Position numbers and translations under genes: made by a program
The notes under the pieces: generated by a model
Database searches by the model: none
What the model was told of the DNA's origin: nothing
The model's input: the letters and a program-made list of their open reading frames with translations, nothing else
Source: Hsuehochloa calcarea
Taxonomy: Eukaryota > Streptophyta > Magnoliopsida > Poales > Poaceae
Assembly (NCBI GenBank): GCA_036346395.1
Contig: CM070596.1
Span: 7,425,843 to 7,489,842, forward strand
Length of the DNA: 64,000 nt
Direction of reading: 5' to 3'
In this document: one piece after another, positions 10,525-21,876 of the stretch
How positions within the stretch are numbered: the stretch's first letter is position 1
Layout of the letters: every line of letters begins with the position of its first letter

Positions 10525-12493
10525 CGAGGCGCCGAGGGCTTCTAGGTTGAATAGGTTGAATAAGTCGTTGAAGCCCACGACGGTTGCCCGCCTGCTGAAG
10601 AAATGCTCATCCTTGTATGCGACGGTGATTCCAAAGATCGCACCCCTTCTTTCCGGTCTTCCGCAGTACCTGCATGCAAAGATCGACAAGCAAATCCAGT
10701 AGCGGGCTAATTGTGCGTTAAGGCACAACGGTTTTCGATGGAGTACTTCCGGACTTCGGGACTTGGGAGGCGACTTAATGTTCGTTGATTTCGATTTGGC
10801 CTTAACGATTGGCGGCGTCTTCTGCGAGACGACTCGGGAACCGATACTGATATAGCACGCTTGTCTTGTTCCTTGGCGTCTTCTCCACGGAACCAATGAG
10901 GTGGCCTTCGAGGTGAAATGTGAGGTGGAGTCATGGAGGGTCCGCTGGAGAGGAATGGTCCTGTCGAGATTGCTGCACTGCTGGGTCCAGGACGATGTCT
11001 GTCTTGGGCCACTGGATAAAACTGTGCACATCATCCCCTAGTGTTGTTATCTCTTCGTTCGGGCAAATCTCTAGTGGGACGGCCATGAAATGTTCGTGTA
11101 CCATGTCCACCTCCACCCTGGCGTAACCATGCGCCACCTGGACACCGTGCTGCACTGCCCCATCCTGGTATGGATGCACCATCCCCCGCGCAGCCTCAAT
11201 AGGAATGGACCCAACTAACCTCAGTTGGAGCTTGCATACCGTCGGCTACTACAAAACGATACGCAGTTAGCTAAGGCGTCCTATAGGTCTATCTTTGGTG
11301 CACTCCATAGATGTACATTACCTTAATGCCGCTCTATCGGTAATTGGTCGTCGTAAATCACGCTCAAAATTATGCGTGGACGCGACACTACTCCGATGTC
11401 GAGGAGGACTGGTTCCCGCAATAATGGGGGCGGCTTGCGACTGGTTGCGGAGTACTTGATTTAGTTGATCCTGCAAACTTGCTATCTGGCCTTGAAATTG
11501 TTGTTTTAGCAGTTCCAACCCATCGTCGTACTCGGCCTTTGATCTCTTCCTACTTCTATACATGTAGTAGTCGTCTGCGAATCCATGTAGCCAAGGTACG
11601 TTAACCCCCTTACCTCGCGTGCGACCCGGGTGCTCCTTGTTTCCTAGGGCCGTATATAGTATATCCTTCTCCCTGTGTGCTTGGAAGGAGCCTTCGGAAC
11701 TTTGGGCAATCAATTCACGCTGCAAGAGGTCATCATGTTATTATAGACACTATGAAGTTATGAACTTATAAACAACTAGGTAGTTCGACATATTTACCAC
11801 ACGTTGGGTCACTTCCTGGTCCGCCGGGTTTGTGAAAGAGACGCTGCCATCAGACGAGACTTTTGCCCTCGCTTTTAACCAGCTTAGGGAACGCGGGTCT
11901 GTGATATCAGGAAATAGATTCTCCTCCTCCGCCTCCCATTGCGGGGTTTTAGCCGCGTACCCAGCGGTGCCGAGTCTGTGGGGGTAAGTGTTTCGTACCT
12001 GGATTGCTTTGTGCGCCGCACTTTGCTACTTAAATTCGTCCGTCGTCTTCATAGCCACAAAGACGTCCCATGTTTCCCGCGTCAAGAATGGAAACTTCGT
12101 GAAGGGTGTCTCACTCTTGTTCACGTACTGCGTGACAAGAATGCTCTTGAAGGTCCTCCACGCGTGACACATCGAGAGCAACGCATGCCGTTGCACGCGT
12201 GCCATGTGTGCTTCTGGGATAGTGAACTTGTCTTTAAGGTCTTCCCACAAAGACGCCTCTCGATCATCTCGTCGACACTTCCACTTTGGTGTGGTGATAG
12301 GGACCCGTTCCCTTGCAATTATCCCGCAGATGGTCCGGAATCTCGCCGCTTCTCTCGGGGGACTGAGAGGGACCCCAAGGTCACTGACCTCCGTGATGGT
12401 CATTCGGCCCGCAGGCAATTTCGATATTCCTCGGCCATCTCGCTTACGTATCTGCGGCGTCGGTGACGGCGTCGAAGACGGCGCCTCTGCCAT
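10525..12493 (-). pseudogene. TNPA-like second protein of the CACTA element
   Basis: Three segments follow one another in minus-strand order. The first (12493-12026) holds LWEDLKDKFTIPE and a basic stretch. The second (11725-11318) holds EHPGRTRGKGVNVPWLHGF and a YRSRKR patch followed by a predicted coiled coil. The third (11182-10931) holds MVHPYQDGAVQHGVQV and YARVEVD. This matches the plant En/Spm second-gene product that binds subterminal repeats and helps excision in the nucleus. It probably has introns. Stops and frameshifts between segments make it a pseudogene in this copy. It would be transcribed from the promoter-like sequence near 14010. Confidence 0.65.
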
Positions 12494-13650
12494 GTGCGGC
12501 GTCGGTGAAGGCGGTGAAGACGACGCCTCTGCTATCTCGCTTACTTGCTATCTATATAAGTTACATACGCTCAACATGTGCAATATTTGCTAATATTCAA
12601 TATGACAGTAACACTACAAACACCATACAATTTATAAAAGGTAGAAATTCCCACATTAATCGGAGAAAAAGAAAAATGCTATAAATAAATTTAAAATTTT
12701 AGAATTTTGAGAGATAATTTCAAACTAAAAACTATGTCAGATTCATTTTAGTTAGGAGCTAAAATTTTAGAATTTTGAGACTAATTATTATTTAAAGACT
12801 CTATATTACCAAAAAGAACACGAGTGTAGTTACTTACACCAAGAAGAAGACAGAGTGACATTTCCAATGGCACCATGCCCAAGAAAGAACTTGAATAATT
12901 ACGACACAAAAATATTTCACATTGCTTGATAATAATCCTTTTAGTGCGCACTAGGCATGAATGTGAAACATCAAGAATCTCCTATTCCACCCAAACCGAG
13001 ATGACTCAAATAAAGAGTAGAATTAGAATGTCACTCCATCGATCTACACTTTTATGCTCTTCTAGAACATGAATTTACTTTTGTTCAGATATCTTAGCAA
13101 ACTAAAATGGTATATACACATAGATAACAAACACAACACCTTTCAGATTACCTACTCAAATTGAATACTATCGTATTATACGCATATACAATCAATAGAT
13201 ATTGCTCCTCTCAGATAAAACCAAATATTAGCAGATTAGTTATCCTAAAGGATGTGATTAGTAACCACAATAGCTTGTGCAGCAAATGTATATAAAATGC
13301 ATCATGAAGTTTTGAACCAGGAAAGGAAAAGTGTCATTCGTTGTCACTATACATTACTACTAAAGAACAACTTTTAAATAATCATCAAATTTTAAGATGC
13401 ATTAACAGAATAATATTTTGTATACAGTCCTATATTAAGTAAAAAAGGTACTTGTAAAGAACCGGCTCTCCTCTTTAATTAGATAATATGAATATATGCT
13501 AGCTAGCTTGCTAGCAGATTAGGTGCAAAACATCACATTGACACCTGCATCGTTGTAAGCATGTTAAATACACACTATAGATGATTGAGGAAATTTCATT
13601 AATCTTTACATAAACACAAATCAGCAGAGCTAGGTAGGAGTAGAGAGGGA
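12494..13650 (-). other. Non-coding interior of the CACTA element
   Basis: AT-rich sequence between the GC-rich leader and the TNPA-like exons, probably an intron of the second gene. A sequence around TTTAGAATTTTGAGA occurs twice, near 12690 and 12766. No coding segment is recognised. Confidence 0.4.
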
Positions 13651-13989
13651 AGATCAGGTAGGGTTTACCCCAGGCCGGGCAGGAGTACCACGGGTAGGAG
13701 ATCGGGCAGAGAACCGAGGGCGAGCCGGTGGAGTAGAGGCGACGCCGAAGTGAGCGAGGTCGGCGCAGCAGAGGCGCCGAGCCGGCCGGGAGCGGAGCGA
13801 CCGGCCGAGGCGCTGAGGCGACGCAGCGGCGCCGGCCCGGCCGCGCGCGGCGAGGAGGAGGCGGAGAACTCCGAGGAGAGGCGGCGCAGAACCGAGGCGG
13901 GCCGAGGCGCAGGAGCAAGACCGAGGAACCGGAGGCGAGCAGCCGGGCCGGACAGCGAAGGGACGCGGAGAGGTGAAGAGTAAGAGCAA
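13651..13989 (-). other. GC-rich leader of the CACTA second gene
   Basis: On the minus strand this begins about 20 bases after a TATA-like box and is rich in Arg/Ala/Pro codons in all frames. It looks like a 5' UTR or first exon rather than a conserved protein. Several long frames on both strands here are composition artefacts. Confidence 0.4.
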
Positions 13990-14007
13990 AACCCTAGCGG
14001 TCCGGCC

Positions 14008-14222
14008 TTATAAAAATAACATCATGCACGGTTCTTTCGTGAGACTATGTCGTGATATGCACACATCACGCGGTTCTTTTATAGAACCGCGTGATATGCA
14101 CCATCACAGACGGTTATACTAAAACCGCTCGTGATATGTGCATATCACGACGGTTTTATAAAAGAACCGTCAGGATTCATTATCACAGCACGGCTCTATT
14201 CTAGAACCGCTCGTGATATCCC
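14008..14222 (-). promoter_or_regulatory. Internal subterminal-type array with TATA box
   Basis: A minus-strand TATA-like box (14008-14018) is preceded by about 200 bases of the same inverted units found at the element ends, such as ATCACAGACGG and ACCGCTCGTGAT. The arrangement copies the right end, where an array is followed by a TATA box. It would drive the TNPA-like gene. It could also be the buried end of a second, nested CACTA element whose terminus was lost. Confidence 0.6.
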
Positions 14223-14419
14223 CACAACAAGATGTATGAAGCTGCCGGATAAGCGATATGATGACAAGTTTGAGTTCAAAAGTTCATATCTAATTCAACT
14301 CAACATTACCATGAACATCCACATTGACATCAATATTAAAGATCACAAGTCCATAACACATTAACACATGACAATGGAATAAATAAATTAATTACAATGG
14401 AGTAAATTCTTAATTAAAA

Positions 14420-17400
14420 TACACCCTTCATGATGATCGACGCAAGATATAGCTAGCTTCCTCACGGGTTCTTCCTCGAGCACGATGCCGTCTCCGAAAG
14501 GTGGCAACTCGTCAAATTGATTGTATTCTTCCTCGCCCACTACATTCTCAACTCCGACAATCCTCCTTTTCCATGAAGAACTACGTGGCGCTTCTTATTT
14601 GCCGGTCGGTTACATAGAAGACTTGAACAACTTGGTTAGCCAGTACGAATGGTTCGTCTTTGTATCCGACACGTTCGAGGTCACGGTAGTGACGCCGTAC
14701 TTGTCAACCTTCACCTGTGGGAGATGGACCCAACGACACCGAAATAGGGGGATCTTGAAAAGCACGTAGTCGAGCTCCCATATCTCCTCTATTTGCCCAT
14801 AGTACGAGCTTCTCACCATCTGCATCGAATGCATCTATGCGGACACATTGCTTCGGATCGGGTGTGCTCTTCTTATCCTGAGCTACCGTATAAAATATGT
14901 ACCCATTTATATCGTATCCTTGCCATGTGACAATTGTAAATTGTGGCCCTCTTGCCAACCATAGCAGTGTATCATCACTTGATGACCTCCCGCTGATTCG
15001 CACCTTTAACCACTCGTTGAACCGAGCGGTTGTGCTCTCGTGATCCAAACCTCCGACCGTCCGGATTCTGGCATGCACCATGTCTTTGTGCTCCTCGATG
15101 TACGAGGACACTTGGGTTATGTGTTGCAAGACCGTGAAATGGGCTTGAGCGTACGTATCCAGATCGGGAGTGATTGATTTCCTTCCGATGGTTCCGATAC
15201 CTTCTAGTCTCCCCTCATGACGAGATATAGGCACACCAATCGGATCCACCTGAGCCATGTCGTCGACGCAGAACTCAATGACCTCTTCCGTTGCATAACC
15301 TTCGATGATGCTGCCCTCCGGTCGAGATCGATTCCGTACGTAGGACTTGAGAATTCCCATGTACCTCTCGAATGGGTACATATGACGTAGAAACACAGGG
15401 CCGCATATCTTTATCTCTTTCACAAGGTGAACAATTAGATGGACCATAATATCGAAAAATAACGGAGGGAAATACATCTCAAGATGACACAGAGTCGTCA
15501 CCACGTCGGCCTGCAGAGCATCTAGTCCTTGGGGATCAATGACCTTCTGAGCAATTGAGTTGAAGAAATAACACAGCCTCAAGATTGCCACTCGGGCCTT
15601 GTTCGGCAAGATACTCCTAATTGCAACAGGAAGCATTTGTGTCATCAGCACACGACAATCATGCGACTTCATACCAATTAATTTCAAATCTTGCATAGAA
15701 ACAAGTTTCTTAATGTTAGCGGAGTAACAGACGGACTTTCACACCATGCAAGCTCGCACATTCATTTCTCGGCCTTGACAGAGTGTAGCAAGTCGGGGAA
15801 GGTACGCTCGTCTCAGATCGGTCTCTTTCGGTGCTAACTCGGTCCTTATGTTCATATCGACCAAGTCACGCGCATGCGTTAACACCATCCTTTGTTTTAC
15901 CACTAATGTTCAAAGAAGAGACCAATCAAGCTATCACATACATTCTTCTCACGCATGACGTCGATGCAAAGGGCGAACTTCTAAGTGCTCCCAATAAGGT
16001 AAGTCCCAAAAATTGACCGCTTCTTCCGGATGTTCTTCTCACGGGTTCTTAATTTATGTCCCTTCCCAAGCACAACATCGATATTCTTAACCATATCATA
16101 GACCTCTTTCCCACTAAAAGCCCTTGAAACCGAACCGTCCTCCTTATTTTCGTCGAATTGTTTCTTCATCTTGCGGTATGGGTGACTCACGGGAAGGAAC
16201 CTACGGTGACGCATATACGATTTTGCACGAGTTGTTAAGCCATACACTCTCCGTAGCATGTAAGTGCGAGATGTGGCTTTGCTCCTTTGTATCAAGCTCG
16301 ACAGTTACCAAGGGCGGGAAAATCATTGATGGTGCGAACAACATGACGGTAAAGTGAAGTTCTCTAGTTTGTACGCATCCCATACCTGCCCCTTCGCTCC
16401 ATAGTGCCACAAGATCTTCCAAAGAATGGTGCTAGGTACACATCAATATCATTCCTGTGTTGCTTGGCCCTTGGATAAGTAGTGACATCAAAATGTACTT
16501 CCGCTTCATACACGTACCAAGGAGGAAGGTTGTACATACATAGATTCACGGGCAGTGCTATGTCACGCTCATGTTACCGAAAGGATTCATTCCATCCGTA
16601 CTCAACCCTAACCTTATGTTCCTCGGTTCGCACCGAACTCTTAGAAGCTCCGATCAAAGTTTCTCCACCGCGTAATCGCAGGTGTCTTAGCTTTCCATCT
16701 CTCTTACGCTCCTCCGAGTGCCAACGCAACAATCTTGTCTCCTTTGGGTTCGCAATAAACGCTTCAAACGTGGGATTACAGAGATACCACAACATCTTAG
16801 CGGAGGTTCTTGCTTCACCTTAGCAAGATTTTGACGCTTGTATCGGATGCTTTGCACAGGACATACATGCATGTCTCGCATACTCTTTACGGTAAAGGAT
16901 ACAATCGTTCGGACATGCATGTATTCTTTCTACTTCCATTCCCAATGGACAAATAACCTTCTTTGCTTGATAGGTGGTTTGGGCAACACGTTTCCCCGTA
17001 GGATGTCCGCTAGGAGACCTAACAACGCCGTAAAACTCTTATCGGACCAACGATTGCTTGCCTTCAATTTCAGCGAGTTCAACACGGTAGACAACCTTGT
17101 GTAACCCGGTTTGCGCCCAGGAACAAAGGTCTCACCGAGTCCTCCTTAAGCCCTCGAATTTACAAAACTCTCTCTCACTATAGTTCTCTTCTCGTCACAG
17201 AGCATCCGATCCAGATTGTCATCATGCCACCTATCCTCATCAAAAGCACATCCACATCCGCAAATCATTGACTTCCTCGGCGATGTCGTCATTATTAACT
17301 TTTGTATAATCGCTCTTCACCGTGATCGCTCCAACATGTGTACCCTTTTTTGAAACACCTTCAATCAAGTGCGCTCGATCTGCGCGTGTTGTTAAACATC

Positions 17401-17560
17401 TTGATTACGCAATCAATGCACTGACAAGACATAAATTTTATCCCCTTCTTCAACATATCCCCTTTCGGTGGCTCTTTTAAAAGCAACCACGCCATTAATG
17501 TACTCTTGACTCACACGGTTCACACCGCATACCCGATTCGATCCATCTACACTACGCATG
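14420..17560 (-). pseudogene. CACTA TNP2-type transposase
   Basis: From right to left on the minus strand the translation shows the N-terminal block with EYINGVVAFKRATE, then SNRWSDKSFTALLGLL, ACPNDC-like and IPRLKRLL segments, LLRWHSEERKRDGKLRH, MYNLPPW with NDIDVYLAPF, GHRRFLP-like with HPYRKMKKQF, a long DUF4218 block (HDCRVLMTQMLPVAIR, CHLEMYFPPLFFDIMVHL, MYPFERYMGILKSYVRN) and a DUF4216 block (GYDINGYIFYT, KYGVTTV, NQFDELPPFGD). TNP2 cuts and joins element ends in the nucleus. Only the DUF4218-DUF4216 part (15696-14704, 330 residues) is one open frame; the rest needs many frameshifts, so it is non-functional as written. Confidence 0.88.
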
Positions 17561-18062
17561 TAACAAATTAGTGTCTAATTGATTAGCGATTAATTTATAG
17601 CAAACATAAAGGGTTATAGATCGTTACCCTCGGAGCTCACGAAGAAAATGCCTAATATCTCTCGACAATCCTCGCCTTCTCCTCCCTTCCCTCTCTGTCG
17701 GCGGTACAATGGGCTTCCTATTTACCAAACATACTTAAATTGATTAGCGGTTACTTTGGACTAATTAATTTGACCTACACCAAGATTGTTATTTGCCTAC
17801 AAAACCACACATGCCTTTTCATACACATTATAAAGAAAATAATCATATGCAATCACCAAGTGGTATGTCACTATTTACCTCTAAACACCCGATACCTTCA
17901 CAGCCAATGAGAGACTTTGGACCAATGAGAGACTTTGGATAGGTTTGAGGCAGTGCGGCAGAGGCAGCAGCGGAGGAGGCGGCAGAGATGGCGGCAGAGA
18001 TGGCGGTAGAGGCAGCCGCATAAATGTGTGTTGGGCAGTGTCAGAGATGTGTGTCGGGCGCG

Positions 18063-18390
18063 CTATATATAGGGTCCGGACATCACATACGGTTCTTAAT
18101 TATAACCGTCTGTGATAACCAATTATCACAGACGGTTCTAATTAAGAACCGTCTGTATACTATCACAGATGGTTCTTAATTAGAACGATGCAGGAATGAT
18201 CGATTATCACGCACGGTTTACTAATAGAACCGTTTATGATAATTCCTGAGCGATTCGCTAGTAAACCGCAAATGCGTGATATTGGTTATCATGAGCGGTT
18301 CTAAATAAGAATCATCTGTGATAGGCTCGCATAGGCTATTCCAGGTCGAAACAGACCCAACACAGACGGTTCCAAAAGAACCTTCTGTGA
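18063..18390 (-). promoter_or_regulatory. Right subterminal array and TNP2 promoter
   Basis: The array of TCACAGACGGTT-type units (18081-18390) is followed in minus-strand direction by CTATATATAG at 18063-18072, a good TATA box for the transposase gene. Together with the terminus it is the 5' end of the element. Confidence 0.75.
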
Positions 18391-18424
18391 TGGGGCGTCC
18401 ACTGTAGTCTGTTTTGTAGTAGTA

Positions 18425-18900
18425 TTGTTTTTTCAACTACCGAATTGTTGAGTTATTTCAAACAATTTCGTTTTCATTGGGACTTACATATATAAATTTT
18501 CTACGTGTAGACTGATTTATGGTATAAACTGGATTTGGCTATGTCTTATATTGCTCAATTTAACATGACTGTGAGGTCTTCTTTTAACATGCAAGACGAA
18601 ATTATGCACTATTCACTTTGCTAGAAATTTCCAGGCAGGGTGTTCAAATTTTAGATGGTATTGTACTAGTTGCTCCAGATAGGTCTAAGCTTGGCTTCAT
18701 CATCGTATCATGACCTAGTTAGTGAGAGCCAATGTGTTCCAAACGATAAGATTAGACTTGATTGGCAAGTCGGATGGCCTACAATGCTGTGATGACATGC
18801 ATGCCCGGAATACCACACGTGCACCGACACAGACACCTGAAAACTACGCAAATTTCAGTGATATTTAGACCGATATGGTAGCTATATCTTTGTCGCTGAG
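18425..18900. other. Unassigned intergenic stretch
   Basis: AT-rich sequence between the CACTA end and the next MITE. No gene or repeat was recognised. Confidence 0.45.
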
Positions 18901-19177
18901 CAGTGAAATCTTTGTTTGGAATGAATTTTTTACCGGATCACGGGTAAAGCCGGTAACCGGCGAAAATTGAAAAATTTTCAACCGGAATTTTCAAAAACAA
19001 AATGAAAATTTTAAATTTTAAATTAAAAAATCATATTCAAACAAAATTCAAGCAAATTTGATTTTTTTGGACAAATATAATCAAAACCGTTTTTTCACTG
19101 CTGGTTTTAATTCATACCGGCTACCACCGGTAACACCGGTTACCGGCGCAAAATTTCACCGATATTTTTTTCCACTG
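18901..19177. mobile_element. Diverged hAT-type MITE
   Basis: It begins CAGTGAAA and ends CCACTG, and shares with the 8466-8723 element the AT-rich core, the GATTTTTTTGGA/AAATTCAAGCAAAT-type segment and clusters of ACCGGTAACCGG. Flanking duplications are not clear. It is judged a diverged relative by shared layout rather than by its ends alone. Confidence 0.6.
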
Positions 19178-19475
19178 GAGCTGGGCATATGCGGTAATTT
19201 GATTCCAATGATGCGAGAGATCCGAATCATCTTAGTTCTTAGAGATAATATGCATAGGACGGTAGCAGTGAATTAACACAATGGTTCCAAGTTAAACCAC
19301 TTAATAATTGGGACTTGGGAGTTACACAATGTATAGATGTTGGCAACTTTGCTAGGTTTTTTGAGAGTTTTCTTTTTGCTAAAATCACATGCATATCAAA
19401 GTTCGTCAAAAACCCTCCATCAAGTTCTATGCGTTTGCATGGTAATCTCAGTAGACCAGTCTTGTAGACTATGAG
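19178..19475. other. Unassigned intergenic stretch
   Basis: No recognisable gene or repeat. Frames here are short and unlike known proteins. Confidence 0.4.
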
Positions 19476-20268
19476 CAAGATAGTTAGAATCGCGATCCTA
19501 CTCTTAGAGTCTTACGATTATATGAACCCACGACAGTCTGTCGATCCAAATCGCACCATGAATCAGAATCAGGTAGAATCGTGGTAGAGTTACGATCCAA
19601 AGAGTAGAATCGCGTAGAATTGTGTAGAATCGCAGAGTAGAATCGTGGTAGAGTTGTTTGGGCAAAAAAAATTGTAATTATTTTGTAATTATTTTTTGAT
19701 TTTTTTTAGAGGCCAGGGTTTGCTGATATTTTATTTTAGAGCAAAATTTATTGATATTAATTTCTGAGAATGAAACTAAAATAAACAAGGACCATGCAAA
19801 ATATTATATCAGTGTGGTAATGCTAGTACAAATATCTATATTATGACATGGGTAATCTTGAGCTTGATAATAATAAGCTATTTTTTATTCCTGGAGTATG
19901 TCTAGCTGCTTTTAAGGAATATCTAAGTGTTGCAATTAGATATTCATTTACAAAAGTTGTAAACATTTCTTTTGTAATTGTAGTAAACTAGTCATGGTCA
20001 TTGGCTGTTCCCCTGTAGTTTAGAACTATATCACCCATCATGTAATTACCATTATACTTTTTGTTGTGCGATAAAAAGTGTGTTGTCCCTTTTTCGGATA
20101 TAAGTAAGTGGTAAACCGTATAAGAATCATACAAACTTATAGTATAGATGTTAAATATGTGTATTTTTACAATTCTGTAGAATCATCAATTCTACTATTT
20201 CGATACTACGATTCGATCCTACCAGAGGCAAATCGACCCAACCTAGGATCTCGACTCTAACTACCTTG
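19476..20268. mobile_element. Non-autonomous hAT-like element, copy 1
   Basis: It begins CAAGATAGTTAGAATCG and ends, read inward, CAAGGTAGTTAGAGTCG. An 8-bp direct repeat ACTATGAG lies immediately outside both ends (19468-19475 and 20269-20276). The first 200 bases carry many GTAGAATCG motifs. There is no long coding frame. It matches the element at 21019-21785 along its whole length, apart from an extra motif block of about 30 bases. Confidence 0.82.
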
Positions 20269-20276
20269 ACTATGAG

Positions 20277-21010
20277 CATGAAAGATGTGCCAATGCAGGG
20301 TAGGGCACAGGCTGAGTGCGGGAGAATAAAGCATGACACAAGAGCGGAGAAAAGAGGAACAAGGAAGAAGGATGATCAGGGGTGATCGTCGATGTTGCGG
20401 TCCGCGAGAGGATTCTTGTGGTCTAGATGGACTTGGACATGATCCCCTCAACAGGAGACAACCAAATTTGTAGTTATTGGTTTCTAGGAGCTTCAACGAG
20501 TAAATTGATTCATTTTTTAGGTGTGGATTTGCAGCCACATAGAAATTGCAGGGGGTTTTGACTAACTTTGAGATGCAAGTGGGTTTTTGACAAACTTCCA
20601 CTTGCATGTGAGTTTTTGCAAAAAAAAAAGCCATCTAGACACAGGCCAGCTTTGACAACTTTCATAGGTTAATCTTATGAAATCGATTGCCAAAAATAAT
20701 ATATATGTCGTGTGCTTATTTAATTTAGTTTTATTTTTCGATTACAAAGAAGAAGCACAAGCACACGAGTGCACCCCCTTAGCATACATCTGGAATGATG
20801 GAGGTCATGGACAAATATGCGACCTCACAAAGTTCATACTGAAACGTACATACGTGTGTGTAAAGGTGAGCACCAGGATCTGAACTCTGGTGGGTAAATC
20901 ATACACATGTAACTCCATCACCCTACCAAGCGTTGTTCCCCATTTTAGTGTTATTTTAATGTAATTCTGCACCAATTTCTACTCAAACTTGATCGCTTGT
21001 TATGTATTAT
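20277..21010. other. Unassigned spacer between two hAT-like copies
   Basis: No convincing gene. A short segment near 20865-20930 vaguely resembles an antisense tRNA T-arm region but does not fold as a tRNA by inspection. Confidence 0.4.
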
Positions 21011-21018
21011 ATTATGAG

Positions 21019-21785
21019 CAAGGTAGTTAGAATCGTGATCCCACTCTTAGAGTCTTGTGATTCTACGAACCCACGATAGTCTGTCGATCCAAATCGCACC
21101 GTGAATCAGAATAAGGTAGAATTGTGGTAGAGTCGCGATCCAAAGAGTAGAATCACGTAGAATCGTGGTAGAGTCATTTGGGCAAAAAAAATTGTAATTT
21201 TTTTGCAATTATTTTTTGATTTTTTTAGAGGCCAGGGTTTGCTGATATTTTGTTTTAGAGAAAAATTATTGATAATAATTTATGAGAATGGAACTATAAA
21301 TAAACAATAAGCATGCAAAGTATTATATCAGTGTGGTAATGCTAGTACAAATATCTATATTATAACATGAGCAATCTTGAGCTTGATAATGATAAGCTAT
21401 TTTTATTCGTGGAGTATGTCTAGCTACTTTTAAGGAACATGTAAGTGTTGCAATTAGATATTGATTTACAAAAGTTGTGAACATTTCTGATGTAATTGTA
21501 AAAAACTAGTCATGGTCATTGGCTGTTCTCCTGTAGTTTAGAACTATATCACCCATCATGTCAGTACCATTATACTTTTCTATTGTGCGATAAAAAGTGT
21601 GTTGTCCCTTTTTCGGATATAAGTAAGTGGTAAACCATATAAGAATCATACAAACTTATAGTATAGATGTTAAATATGTGCATTTTTATAATTTCGTATA
21701 ATCGCCGATTATACGATTCGATACTACGATTCGATCCTACCAAGGCAAATCAATCCAACTTAGGATCTCGACTCTAACTACCTTG
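21019..21785. mobile_element. Non-autonomous hAT-like element, copy 2
   Basis: Second copy of the 19476-20268 element with termini CAAGGTAGTTAGAATCG and CAAGGTAGTTAGAGTCG and an 8-bp direct repeat ATTATGAG at 21011-21018 and 21786-21793. The flanks beyond the duplication differ from those of copy 1, so it is a separate insertion and not a segmental duplication. Confidence 0.85.
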
Positions 21786-21876
21786 ATTATGAGCAACATG
21801 TACAAATTGCAAATGATCATGTCACCAATCTATTGGAAAATTTGTATTTTTCACTCCGAGAAAAAATTGTGCTTTA

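Larger units (their letters stand above)
8987..18424 (-). mobile_element. Large CACTA (En/Spm-like) transposon, decayed
   Basis: The left terminus reads CACTACTACGGAAC and the right terminus reads inward as ACTACTACAAAAC, with the last base or so altered. Both ends carry arrays of short inverted subterminal repeats. Between them, on the minus strand, are a TNP2-type transposase region, a second internal promoter-like array, a TNPA-like second protein and a Ulp1-like protease region. Every coding part contains several frameshifts or stops, so this copy cannot encode its own movement. Bases ATTGT occur directly outside both ends; that is longer than the usual 3-bp CACTA duplication and may be partly chance. 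Confidence 0.85.

Noticed and set aside
8987..18424. Two adjacent independent CACTA elements instead of one
   Set aside because: Only one left and one right terminus in proper orientation were found; the internal array lacks a terminus. Kept as an alternative, not as the main call.
20865..20930. tRNA-like segment on the minus strand
   Set aside because: A T-arm-like stretch is visible but the anticodon and acceptor stems do not pair; no complete cloverleaf.
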